From Mangifera indica (Eukaryota; Streptophyta; Magnoliopsida; Sapindales; Anacardiaceae), in assembly GCF_011075055.1 (NCBI RefSeq), contig NC_058153.1, positions 7,130,001 to 7,194,000 on the forward strand: a DNA stretch of 64,000 nucleotides. The letters run 5' to 3'. This document shows, piece after piece, positions 23,603-34,739 of this stretch. Position 1 is the first letter of the stretch; every line of letters begins with the position of its first letter. The notes beneath the pieces were generated by a model, which made no database searches, was not told the DNA's origin, and saw only the letters and a program-made list of their open reading frames with translations. Position numbers and translations under genes: made by a program.

Positions 23603-24977
23603 AATAGCTTTGCACATACAAGATTGAAAGTTTATCTTCAAAAATAAAAATGGTTGTTTCAAAGCACTTTCTTCTCCTTGCATTTTTTTTCTTCCTATTC
23701 TCATGCGGTAAACTCTTTTAAGTACACATCAACATTCAATTCTGTCTTTTTATTTATTTCTTTGATTTATTTTTTTTCTTTTGCTTGTTGAAATTCCATT
23801 TAGAGTCATCTACTCAGAGTTTAAGATGATATTTAGAGATAAGCAATAAAAGTTGTATCATTTAAATTTTGTACTTTAATACTTATAGAATTTCATGAAA
23901 TTCTATGAAGTTCTTTGGTTAATAAATTTATCACGTGAAAGGCGAAATGTTGCTCTTAAAATTTAGATAATTGTGAGAGATTGACTATGATGTTTTCTAC
24001 TGTTAAATTGAATATATTTATTTATTTTTTGTTTTCATAATAGATGTTAATATTTGATTTTATGAAATGACAGCTACATTATATGTGGAGGCACGAGGAC
24101 ACTGTACCATATTGACGCCTTGCCTTATGTCTGGATGCACCAAATTTTGCAATTTAAACTACCCAGGAACAATCAGTAGATGTTTTGAAGACACCAAGTG
24201 TTGTTGTCAATCTAAAAATTTTTAGCATTATATGAATCTTGTTGATGAATAATATTCATGGCTGATGGTATTATTCAAAATGATTAATAAAATAAAAATT
24301 TCAAAATAATTAAATATTTGTACATTGTTTATCCTCTTTACCTTTAGTTTTTATTATTTTTAAGGAAATCTTGGTAAACTCAAAAAAATTATTATTATAG
24401 GTATATTTTACCTAGAATGTATAATACTAAATTTGTTTTGATTAATTATTCAGATCAAATCTCTTACATAGTATCAATAATATAAGTAAGGAAAAACTTA
24501 ACTTGATAAGATTAAAAAATAAAATATAAAACAAAATAAGAGGACCTGAGAAGATTTTTATGGTGTTTTATCTTTTTTTTCATCCTCGTGTTAGACAACT
24601 AAAAATTAAATTCATATTTTTCTAAGGATCGATTATATATTGATCAATTTATTGAGGTTATTTAAAAAAGTATGATAAAATAAAATAAAATTATTCTTTT
24701 TACAAAGCTATATAATAAAAAAAATTTAGATATAAAATGAGCTAAAATTTATGACCTAACTTGGTAGTTGATATTTTACAAGCTACAGAAAAATAAACAA
24801 TTAATTAGTTTAATTAGTTTGCAAATTAGTTAACATATAGGCTACATTTTAATAAACAACTCAATTCAACCTTGTCACTGGACTCTTTAGTCTTTATTGT
24901 TTGTAAACCTTTTAATTGCATTAAACCTGTTGATCACGAACATTTGCATTAACATTTCTAGATGCAACCAAATAGAA

Positions 24978-27505
24978 ATGGTGGAAATGGTAATGTTCGA
25001 AGTTGCTAAGAAACTCTTGGAAGACTTAGGATCCCAAGTCTCCAAGGAAATTGCCTTATGTAACACCTAAAGGTACATTTTAAGGGCAAAATAATCTTTG
25101 TGCATGAAGATAATTGATGTGTGAATGGTTTAAAATGAATTAAATGTTAAAGTATGAATTTTGGGTGACGCATAGTTATGATTGAGAAGGCCACACCTGT
25201 GTGTTACTGCCACATTAGCCAGTAAGGTCATTTCTACATAAATTTTGAATTAAGTTATACACAACTGTACATGGTGGATACACGCCAGTGTATTATCCTA
25301 ATCCAAAACGCATAAATTCAGAGAGAACGAGAATGGAGTGTTTGATTTTGATCTTCAGGATTTTGGTTGGCATTTTTCAATAATGTTTTTCGATGATGTG
25401 GTGAATGGAAAAGAAGAAAGAATGACGCCCTATGAAGAGAAAGGTAAGTAAGGGTCACTCCATTCTCTATTTACCATGACTTTCTATATGAATGGAGGAG
25501 GTTTCCTTTTGTCGTGAAATTGACTGCAAGATTTTTTTGATATGATTCTATGAAGTGAATGATAGAATTGGGATATTGTATTAATTTATATAATGTTAAG
25601 TTGTGATACTTTTGTGTGATTAATATGTTGATGATGAGTCTATTATCGATGAATTTACATGTGAAATTATGCTCTTGAATTATTATAAGTGATGAATGGT
25701 GTGGTGATATTGAGTAAAAGGACTCTGTATTGACTTGAATTGGTGATTAATGATTACTCGGGCATTTATTTTTGGTTAAAGTTGGATTATGTTGGTGTTT
25801 TAATCATTATTTCATGCCAAGGATGATTAGGTAGAGATTAAACGCATAGAAACAAACTAGGGATTGAATTTAGGCTTTCTCGATCTATTTTTTAGGTTCA
25901 ACACATCTCCGTGTGATATAAGACACATGCCTGTGTGTGTGACATGCAAATTTTAGGTTGAGTTCTTTAGATTCCAATAATCATTGGACGTCACTGATCA
26001 TCTAAGGGATGTGGTTCACCTATGTATATGACTTTTACATGATAGTCTGAGAAGTAGTGTAGTCGAGATAAGTATAAAAATGGAAAGTGTATTAATTTAT
26101 CAAGAGGGCACATGCTAGAATAAATGAAACACACCCTTGTGTATATAATAAAATGCTACAATAGGAGAGACCACTAGAAAAAGGTAATGTATGTCAAGAA
26201 AGGATACACCCTTATGTATCTTATAGCACATGTCTGTGTAATAAGGGTAGAAGAAAGAAAAGATAGAGGAAACTAGGCTAGAAATTGATCGGTTATCCTG
26301 ATAGGTAGTGTTGAGATCCCGAATACACAATAGCACTTGACGTGTCTAAGGAATGAGTTTTAAGAGGCGTATATGTTAGATGTTATAAGATCATTACGAG
26401 AGGGAACCGTAAGAACACATTCCCTATATTGCCCTTAGTAGGGCATGTCTATAGTTTGACACCGTATTTGTAGTAGGTTACTTGCTCACAGTAAAGCCCA
26501 AATGAAATATCATTTTGGTGTAGTGGAATAGAGAAATAGCTCAAATGGCCAAAGTGTCAAATCCTTATATTCGATCTAGTATGATCAACTTAGTATACAA
26601 CTTTAAACATAGTTTCTAGATAATGATGCTTTTATCAAGAAATGTTATGGTCATGCGAGATAAGGATCTAAGAAGTGGTTCTTTAATGATTGAACAAGAC
26701 ATCGTTCAACTCGAGAGTTAAGAGATGTGGCCTAGACATTCCCTAGAGTTCAATATAAGGACTTAGATAATATATATGACCCACCACATCCTAATGGGAG
26801 TTTAATGTTTGGCTTTGAATGACAAAGGTAACATGGTTGATTCAAGGGCATTTTGGAGAGAATGCAAATGTTAGCTGTAGAGTCTTCTATTTATTAGGTG
26901 TTTCATCACTGATTCCCTAATTTCATGCATACAGGTATAGGTGATCATGATAGTTATGGGACAAACGGTGGTCAATAGGCATAGAGTTACAAGAGCATTT
27001 CTATCACTTGGGATTTTATCAATTTATGCATTTCAATGTGTTTTTATGCATTTGGTTACATAATTTATGGTTTTAAAATTATGTTTTACTATTTGGACAT
27101 CTTTCGTTCATTTTTTACTGACTTTATGACAAAAGGTATTTTTATAATTTTGAATATTAATAAATGTTGTTTTATTCAAAAGTTTCTTAGATTTATTTAT
27201 ATGTTTTGAATTAAATGCATGCTCAGATGATCTAATTATTGGCATCTTTCTCTAAAGAGCAATATTTCTAGAAAGGGGTGTCACACCCTAGCTTTGGTTG
27301 TTAAAGATTGTAAGTACCATCAAGGTTGCACATCTTTATGTTGAGGACAAAGACAAAAAAAAAAAAAAAGAATCACAAGGTGAGGGTTTTGCTTCGAAAG
27401 CTCATAGATGTGTTTGATGATGCCTTTGATCACTTGTTGGATGATTTTCTAGCTAAAAAGGGCTTGACTAAGAATATGATTGCAAAAGAAGTAACCATCT
27501 TTTAA
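24978..27505 (+). pseudogene. CC-NLR N-terminal fragment, copy 2 (broken by solo LTR)
   Basis: ATG at 24978 begins MVEMVMFEVAKKLLEDLGSQ, then VSKEIAL to 25058. The 2227-bp LTR then intervenes, and coding resumes at 27291 with ALVVKD. After a frameshift the coiled-coil domain goes on: STIKVAHLYVEDKDK, a run of Lys from poly-A, HKVRVLLRKLIDVFDDAFDH, LLDDFLAKKG and IAKEVTIF, then a stop at 27503-27505. This matches the Rx-N-type coiled-coil of RGA-like CC-NLR proteins, where WLRKLKDVxxDAEDLLDEF is typical. NB-ARC and LRR domains are absent. With copy 1 it shows that an NLR gene once lay here. Confidence 0.75.
25059..27285 (+). mobile_element. Solo LTR, 2227 bp, inserted in NLR copy 2
   Basis: Starts TGTAACACC and ends GGTGTCACA, the imperfect inverted ends common in gypsy (chromovirus-type) LTRs. 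It is flanked by CCTTA (25054-25058) and CCCTA (27286-27290), a 5-bp target duplication with one difference. No gag, pol or primer-binding site lies inside. It contains seven degenerate palindromic motifs of the form ACACnnnTGTGT (see findings). A solo LTR formed by recombination is the simplest reading. Confidence 0.75.
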
Positions 27506-30084
27506 AAATATTGTTATTAGTTAATAAAATATTTTTCATTTTAAATCAAGGATAGATTCAAATTGAGCCATTTCAATTTAAATTTACATTAATCAAATGA
27601 GTTATCAACTCGTTTGTGACATTGTTTACTCTAACAATATTGCTTATCTCATTAATAACTTTTCAACAATCCTATACACTAACTCAAATGAGCTTGAACT
27701 GGTAATATGGAGTTGAGCCAATCATTATTTGGTATCAACTTTGAAACTTTGAATGTGAGATATCACATTCAAGAAAGAAAGCAAGAAGCTATCATTAATG
27801 TGGTTTATTGTGTTAGTAAGGTTTTAAGGATGGATAAGTGAAAGGGTAATTTGGGTATTTTATAATGGATTATATATCTGACCAATTCAAAAAGGTCATA
27901 ATTTAGAAACAACATCCCATTTGCGGTCCCATACCAAATATTTCCACTATCCTATAAGTATAGTTTATTTCTTTAAGGTCAAGAAAAAAAAAAAGATAAA
28001 AAATATGAGTTGGGCTAAAAGCCTAATAGGCTTGAGCACTTAGGTAGTAGGCTTGAGCAATAGTATAAAGATTCTCAATTTGTGAATGGTAATGGTTAAG
28101 GGTAAATTCAAGTCAAGCCAAATCTTAGAAAGAGTTATTTTGAGCTTAATACATATCCGAAATGGTCAATTCGAGATTAAGTTTGGTTTACTTTACTAGT
28201 GACTAGTATCACTAAGAAGAAGAATCACTAGAGAATTCAGATTAATTATCACTAGATAAAAAAAGGATGGCTGACAAGACGAGAGGGTTCAAGCTGAGCC
28301 AAACAACAATCTAAGCTTATATTCACCCTTAGTAATGGTTTATCACAACTTGCCATAATAAAAGGTAGGTGCTTCAACAATGAATTGATAAAAAATAACA
28401 ACCTTTTGAATAAACCCATTAATCAGCCCTTTTTCCATTTTAATTGAAGAAGAGAAGAAGCTACACATTTTATGGTTATCCTTGTTCCATGCATGTACTA
28501 TAGATGAAAATTACATATCAAGCATTTATTTAACTCACATGCATTTTTGCATGTAGAACTTAGAACCTTCATGCCTTCAACTCAAATGTTTTGCCTTCCA
28601 TAACTTAATTAACAATAATTGAAACTCAACATACAAGAATTGTAACATGCTTGTGTAGAGTTTTTTATACTTTTCAGGGAAGATTAAAGGAATTTTTCTA
28701 AAACTTTCTTCTCCTAGCATGCGTTTAAGCATGCACACTTGAACAAAATGTGTTGCATTAAATTTAAGACCATTTTCAAGAAGTTTATACCAAGTTCAAG
28801 AGAATTTGAAGCCCAGAACTGGTAGAGTCACAAACTTAAGCATAATTTAGTTACCTATTGGAAAATAAAACATGTAATTCTATAAATTACAACAAACATA
28901 AATGTGTACTCAGATTCAAGTTTTTGACGAAAGTAATCTGAATGCGATCTAAGTGTGATCGTTAGTCATTTCCACAATGCAATTTGCTTTTTTACTGCCA
29001 TTTCATTTAACTTAATATGGTAAACATAGTTTTCTATGTTTTTTGTTTTTGGTTCCTAGAAAGAAGAGAAAATTCTCTTATATAACTTGCATTCACTACT
29101 TAGGGAGGTAGTTTTTGAACATATTTATAAGTATTCAACTACCCTTTAATTACAAACTTTCAATTACCCATAGTAGTTTATGAATTTGAGTCGAGTTGAC
29201 CCAGACCTAATATCTCTCACTTACACATGATGAAAACCTCAAACCAAATATTTAGACATAGAAATCCCATATAGCAGTATGTTTTATATTTGCAAATATG
29301 TCATCTCACCTTATGAGAAACTTACACTTATGAGCTAATAACTATACATCTATAAAAAATAACATAGTCGTTTCAACTAAATAAAACTATACAACGTTAG
29401 TATTGTTGTATCCCATATTTACTTGATAACATTAGCTCCATTTAATCTCTCAATAATTATTATGTTATTTCCTTATGTATCTATGATCAAGTCCATTCTC
29501 TTATATAAGTGACAAGATTGGCTAGACAATGGATACACATAATATATAAGTCTTTCTCTTCTACTCAAAATTCTCAATTTAAACTTAGCTGTTTTCTAGT
29601 CATATTCCATAGATCAAATCGTGTGTAGCCATAGGTGACATGCTAAGAAAGCAAATACTAAAAGTAAATATCAAATAACAGTAAAGAGTCTAAGGGCGCC
29701 AATATAAGATAAACCTCATAAAGTCTCATATAGTGAGGGAGTAAAGATTCATCCTCTCACTACTTCAATTGGTTAAGTTACTTATGCATACATGTATGAA
29801 ACATAAGCTATAATGCATATTCTCTATAAATGTCATTACATTAACACTATATAGATCTTAGTTTAGTTGTTATACCTAGCACTTAACTTGAATTCTTAAT
29901 CATCTCTCTAAACATGAAGGTATTTATATTTATTAATAACTTACATCTAACATACACAAGTTATTTCCACGTGGGGAATCCAAACAAGTCATAATTAAAT
30001 TTATCTATTTGGGACCTTATCTTGATTGATTATCAAGGTAACATTTCGACTTTAATAATTATTTTCTTGAGAAATTTGTCTCCC
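27506..30084. other. Non-coding, possibly including the 3' LTR of copia D
   Basis: No gene recognised. 27530-27760 carries 'gacattgtttac', 'aacaatattgcttatc' and 'attaataacttt', phrases that recur at 32290-32440. The stretch just below 30084 begins after the copia D purine tract (AAATGGGAGAC on the minus strand) and should be its 3' LTR, but neither the LTR start nor its far end could be fixed. Poly-A runs occur at 27354 and 27986. Confidence 0.4.
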
Positions 30085-32035
30085 ATTTGCATGTTCTACT
30101 AGGGCCACCTTTCTCAAGAATTATGTCTCATATTTACTCATTTTTTCAGTGCTAAAGGTGATTGCTCATAAGCCAATCTTAAACTTGTGTGATATCATAT
30201 TCTTGTTGAGCTTTCAAATAAAACGATATGTATATAGTGAACACCAAGAATTTCATGATGCAAGTTCAAAAACAAAAAAGAACTTGAATTCATGGTTTTC
30301 GATGTTGTGTCAGTAGTACAATATATAAACTCAATAACTTATCAATCATACTACATAATCTAAGAGATTTACCATGTGAAAGATATACATTTCTTGGAAC
30401 AAGTTTGGTTAATAGATTAGTGATCATTCGATGCATAGAAATATATTATATACTCACTTCCCCCTTAGAAATGATGTCTTTTAAAAAATGTCTCTAGTGT
30501 CGACATGTTTGGTTCTACTATAAAAGTCGAGATCTTTTATAAAATCTCTTTTAGCTTAGTTATAACAATGGATAACTATTGATCCAAAATATTGTCCGAT
30601 TTACCCATGTTTGCGAAGAATCATTTTAACCAAATAGTTTTTTATATAATCACTGAATAGGCTATATGCTCGGCCTTTATTATGGATAGACTATGCATGT
30701 TTATTTCTTACTATTATATTATATAGACCCTTTTGAAGTAAGAATGCATAACCAGAAATAAACTTGCGTTGGTCTAAATAACCTCCCAATTGGCATCTAA
30801 ATAACCAATCAATCGTAAAATTGATCCTTGATAATATAAATAATAATCCATAATGTCTTTTTGAAATTTCAATATCATTTTGCTAGCCTTTCAGTGCTCT
30901 TTTTCAAGATATGACCAACCTAACAACAAAAACAAATGTCTAGGCATGTACGTACCATAGTATACATAAGACATCCAATGACATTTGAATATTATACTTT
31001 TAACATTTCTCTTTTTTTCATCTTGAGTTTTGGGACATCTTTTGGCTTAATAATTCGCCATTTGACACAGGAGTATTAATAAGTTTGCAGTTTACCATAT
31101 TGAATCCTTATAGAGTCTTTTGTATATAATACTTTTGTGATAAAGTCAAGTTTCTTTTGAATGATCTCTCTTGATTTTAATTCTTAATATGTAATCTGCT
31201 TCACCTCTATCCATTATGTCAAATTCATATAAAACTAACCTTTCATGGTCATCACATACTCTAAATCGATTCCAACTATCAACACATTATCATGTACAAA
31301 GATCAAAATTTTCCATTAGACTTTGTCACATAGATATAGTGGTTTTGTTCAGTTATCTTAAAGTCATAAGAAATTATAACCTTATAAAATTCCAAGTACC
31401 ACTATCTGGATAACTGTTTTAGGTCATATATTGATCTTTGAAGCTTGTACACTTTGTGCTTCTGACCTTTACTAATGAAATCTACAAGTTATTTCATTTA
31501 GATTTTCTTCATCAAGCTCTCCATTAAGGAAAGTTACCTTGACATTCATCTGATGCAACTCTAAATTCAAATATGTTACTACAATTGGAATCAAACAAAT
31601 TGAAGTAAATTGACAAAACTATTTCTTCATAATCTATACTTTCTTAATAAGTATAGCGTCTTGCTGCAAAGCGAGTTTTATATCTGACTATTGAGTCATT
31701 CGTTTTATGTTTCATTTAGATAATCTATTTGATCCCATGGGTTTCTAACTTGGCAGTAGTCAACCAAACTTCAATCTTGGTTTATTACCATGTATTTCTT
31801 CTCTTATTCTAATGCATCTTACCATTTTTCCTTAGTAGGGGATGATAGACTATCATTTTTGCCTTTAGGTCTTTCATCATCTTGTGAAAAGGTTATGAAA
31901 ATCTCGTTTTCAATTTCATATTGTCACTTAGGTACTTTCAGATGTCCACCCCTATGCAATTGAAGATCATCGCTCCCACTATCTGAAATAGAATGAAGTT
32001 TAATCTTACTACTCCTACTAAGTTGAGATGGATGT
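30085..32035 (-). pseudogene. copia D reverse transcriptase and RNase H remnant
   Basis: Minus strand from 32035: a linker with SDSGSDDLQL-like sequence, then PTKEKW and an EEKKYMVINQD block at the RT start. Near 31310-31280 the active-site region reads VHDNVLI in place of a YVDDxLI motif. Further on are VIGCLMYTMVRTCLDI (near 30980-30935), AEHIAYS (near 30680) and, in another frame, FLKDIISKGEVSI and NLLTKLVPRN of RNase H ending near 30300. The purine-rich AAATGGGAGAC follows near 30085. Numerous stops; gag and integrase are missing. Confidence 0.75.
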
Positions 32036-33359
32036 GGCAAGCAATTGCGTTACTGATTAAAACACCTTTTTATATAAAATTATAGAATATATTCTTATGC
32101 TCTAAATATATTCTCATTTAAATGATTAAAACACCTTTTTTATTATTATTTTCTTCCATAATAGTTGGTATATTCTTAAAGCTAGAATTGAGTCAACTCA
32201 ATTTGAATTGGTCTTTGATTTAATCTGAACCAAATTTGAGTTGACGTTTCAATTTGACAATTTGATCAGAGTTTGACTTGAATTCTTATTCGATGATAAT
32301 GTTCATTTTCGTTGACGACATTATTCATCCTTTCAATAATATTGTTTATCCAATTGACGATATTATTTATCCTAATAACATTATTCCTACTAATAACTTT
32401 ACAACAACATCTCTCACCTGTTTGGATTCCATTTGAATTTGATTTGATATTAAATATAATATTAATGAATATTATATTATTTATAAAATAAATAAATTGA
32501 ATATAATATAAAAGAATTAGCAAAAAGTATTATATTAATAAATATATTAATAATTTAATATAAAAATTATTATAATATTATTATTATGTTAAAATGTAAA
32601 TATATTGTTAGTTTTTTGTTAAATTGAATATAATATTATTATAGTATAAAGAGAATAAATATAATATGATGTTTTGCTATAGAGGTGCACATATAAAAAA
32701 TTCAATTTAGTCCCATTTTTATGAACAGGGATTAAATTGTAATTTTCTTAGCCTTTGGGGGTTGAATGTAGTTATGTAATTTTGAGAGACTAAATTGTAA
32801 ATTGACACTTGGGTTAAAACAATTAAAATTAATATTTTTTAATTTTGATTATATGTGTACATGATTGTTGATATGTATGGTGCCCAGTATATTGTTGGAC
32901 TATCTATGTTAAAAATGCTTATTATTTTTGGATTTGTAATTTCATTAAAAATTGGACCTGCGTCTCTTGTCTTCTCTCAATTTTTAATATATTTCTTTCC
33001 TCATCTAACTTCTCTCGAATGTAACTCGAAGTTTCTGCTTTACCAATGTAAAATTAGAATATGATTTAATTTTTTTGTATTAGAAAAATTGTAACTAAGA
33101 AATAAAACTATGCACTCCTGATGAATGAAGATGAAGGACTTTTGAAGATCTAAAGAGCAAGACCTAGGTTAACCAATAATCCCTCATAGCATGAGGGAAT
33201 TGAAAATAGTTAAAATTGTATATCAACACATTTAAATTTATGTTGTAGCATGGATGTTAAGTTTTATTTTCAAATAATCACCTTACATGTTAAACATTTA
33301 AAATTGATGAGACCATAATAAATCTCTTAAACATATTAAGTTGAAATAATTAATGTTTT
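32036..33359. other. AT-rich intergenic stretch
   Basis: 32430-32680 is extremely AT-rich. 32290-32440 has four degenerate ~20-bp tandem units around 'gacgatattatttatcc'. 32700-32820 holds phrases like 'ggattaaattgtaattt' and 'gactaaattgtaaattgac', typical of dispersed plant repeats. No coding sequence recognised. Confidence 0.5.
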
Positions 33360-33906
33360 CCAATACAATGCTTCAGGACAAGCCGTTGTTCATTGGAACC
33401 TTGTTTGCTAAAGTAAATGGTCTACTTTTACCAAGTATAAGACCAAATAATTTTTCATATTGAGTCTAACTTAACTAATGCATCTAGCTTGTTCACTAAA
33501 GTGAAGGTGAAAGTGTATTAAAGGCACAGTTAAGGACATGTAATTGTCGTTGTATAGATGATATGTAGTATCCACCCTATTGTAAATCGAAAGCCATAAT
33601 TGATATCACATGATTGATTCATGTTAATTGTTGAATTATAGATAGTGGTTTTTTGTGGTTGGTTTGATTGGCCTACTTATTGATTAATTCAAACTAATTT
33701 GCAAAAGTAATAGGGAGAGTTAATATAATAAGATCTCAACCCATTAGGAAGTCAAACAGGAGTTCTTAACTTTAACAAAGAAAGATGTTAGCTTAAATAA
33801 AATAGTGGGATGATTTATTTAATAAAGACAATGTTGAATAAATAATTAATTAAAATCAAGATTATAAATATTTACTTTTCTACACTTGTAGATAAAAAAC
33901 CCACCA

Positions 33907-34720
33907 TGTCAAACAACATGAATTATCGATCAATTTTGGAAAAAGAGAATAGGTTTGAAGGCAATAACTTTAATAACTGTTACCAAGGCCTTTGAATTAT
34001 TCTATGCCAAGTGAAGAAACTGTATGTCTTTATATGAGCAATGCCTCTTGAGCATGGTTCTGATACTATCTAGAAGGAGAAGAATACTTATAATAAGTAT
34101 TTGGATGACTCCAATAATGTCCAATGTTTAATGTTGGTTGCTATGACACTTGAGCTATAGAAGAAGCATGAAGATATACACCCAATCCATTATTTTTCCC
34201 CTTTGTTAGATGTTCACAATTTGTGCACTTAATAGATTTAAGATGTTTGAGGGAGAACCAATAAGCCCTTATGTAGTCAAGATGATTGGCTATATAGAGC
34301 GATTGACATCACTGAGGATGATCATGAACAATGACTTGGTAATTAAAGTTGTCTTGCAATCCCTTCCTAACTCATATGGGATAGTCATTACCAATTATCT
34401 TATAAGTGAAAAGGAAAAATCTCTCCCTGAGCTCTTAGGGTTGTTAGGATTGCTAAGCAAGAGGTGAAAAGTTTGCTAATGCGCTTTTGGTAGATGCTAA
34501 GGCATAAAGTGGCAAGGGTGAGGGCAAGGCCAAGGTCAAGTCTAAGTCCAAGCCCAAGCCTAAAGCCCAAAAATAGGCTTCTACCACTATTTAGCCTATA
34601 GATGACATTGGACAAGGTAAGGTTGTTTGGTTCCATTGCAATAAGGCTAGACATTAGAGGAAACATGACAAAACCTACCTTGAGAGCAAGAAAAAAAGTC
34701 GATAGCTTCAACTTTAGGTA
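33907..34720 (+). pseudogene. copia B gag remnant
   Basis: ATG at 33907 begins MSNNMNYRSILEKENRFEGN. Then in pieces: LYVFI, HEDIHPIH, and the long well-kept stretch 34210-34467 with ISPYVVKMIGYIERL, VVLQSLPNSYGIVI and EKSLPELLGLL. A Lys/Pro-rich tail and a zinc-knuckle-like region with several key residues lost (34620-34680) follow. This is the standard gag of the common plant copia group with 'LTGPNYLDW'-type N-termini. Stops and shifts make it non-functional. Confidence 0.8.
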
Positions 34721-34739
34721 TACGCATTACTAAAATAAA

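Larger units (their letters stand above)
22901..27505 (+). repeat. Tandem duplication copy 2 (NLR 5' region, with solo LTR inside)
   Basis: Partner of 20262-22800. It keeps the same upstream non-coding sequence and NLR start, extends further into the coiled-coil exon (to 27505), and contains the 25059-27285 LTR insertion. The (GT)n tract at 23559 lies where copy 1 has a shorter GT run. Confidence 0.85.

Noticed and set aside
23483..23704. Minus-strand frame with a His-Thr repeat protein
   Set aside because: It is the translation of the (GT)21 microsatellite.
32266..32523. Minus-strand 85-codon Asn/Ile-rich frame
   Set aside because: Derived from AT-rich tandem wording; low complexity and no conserved motif.
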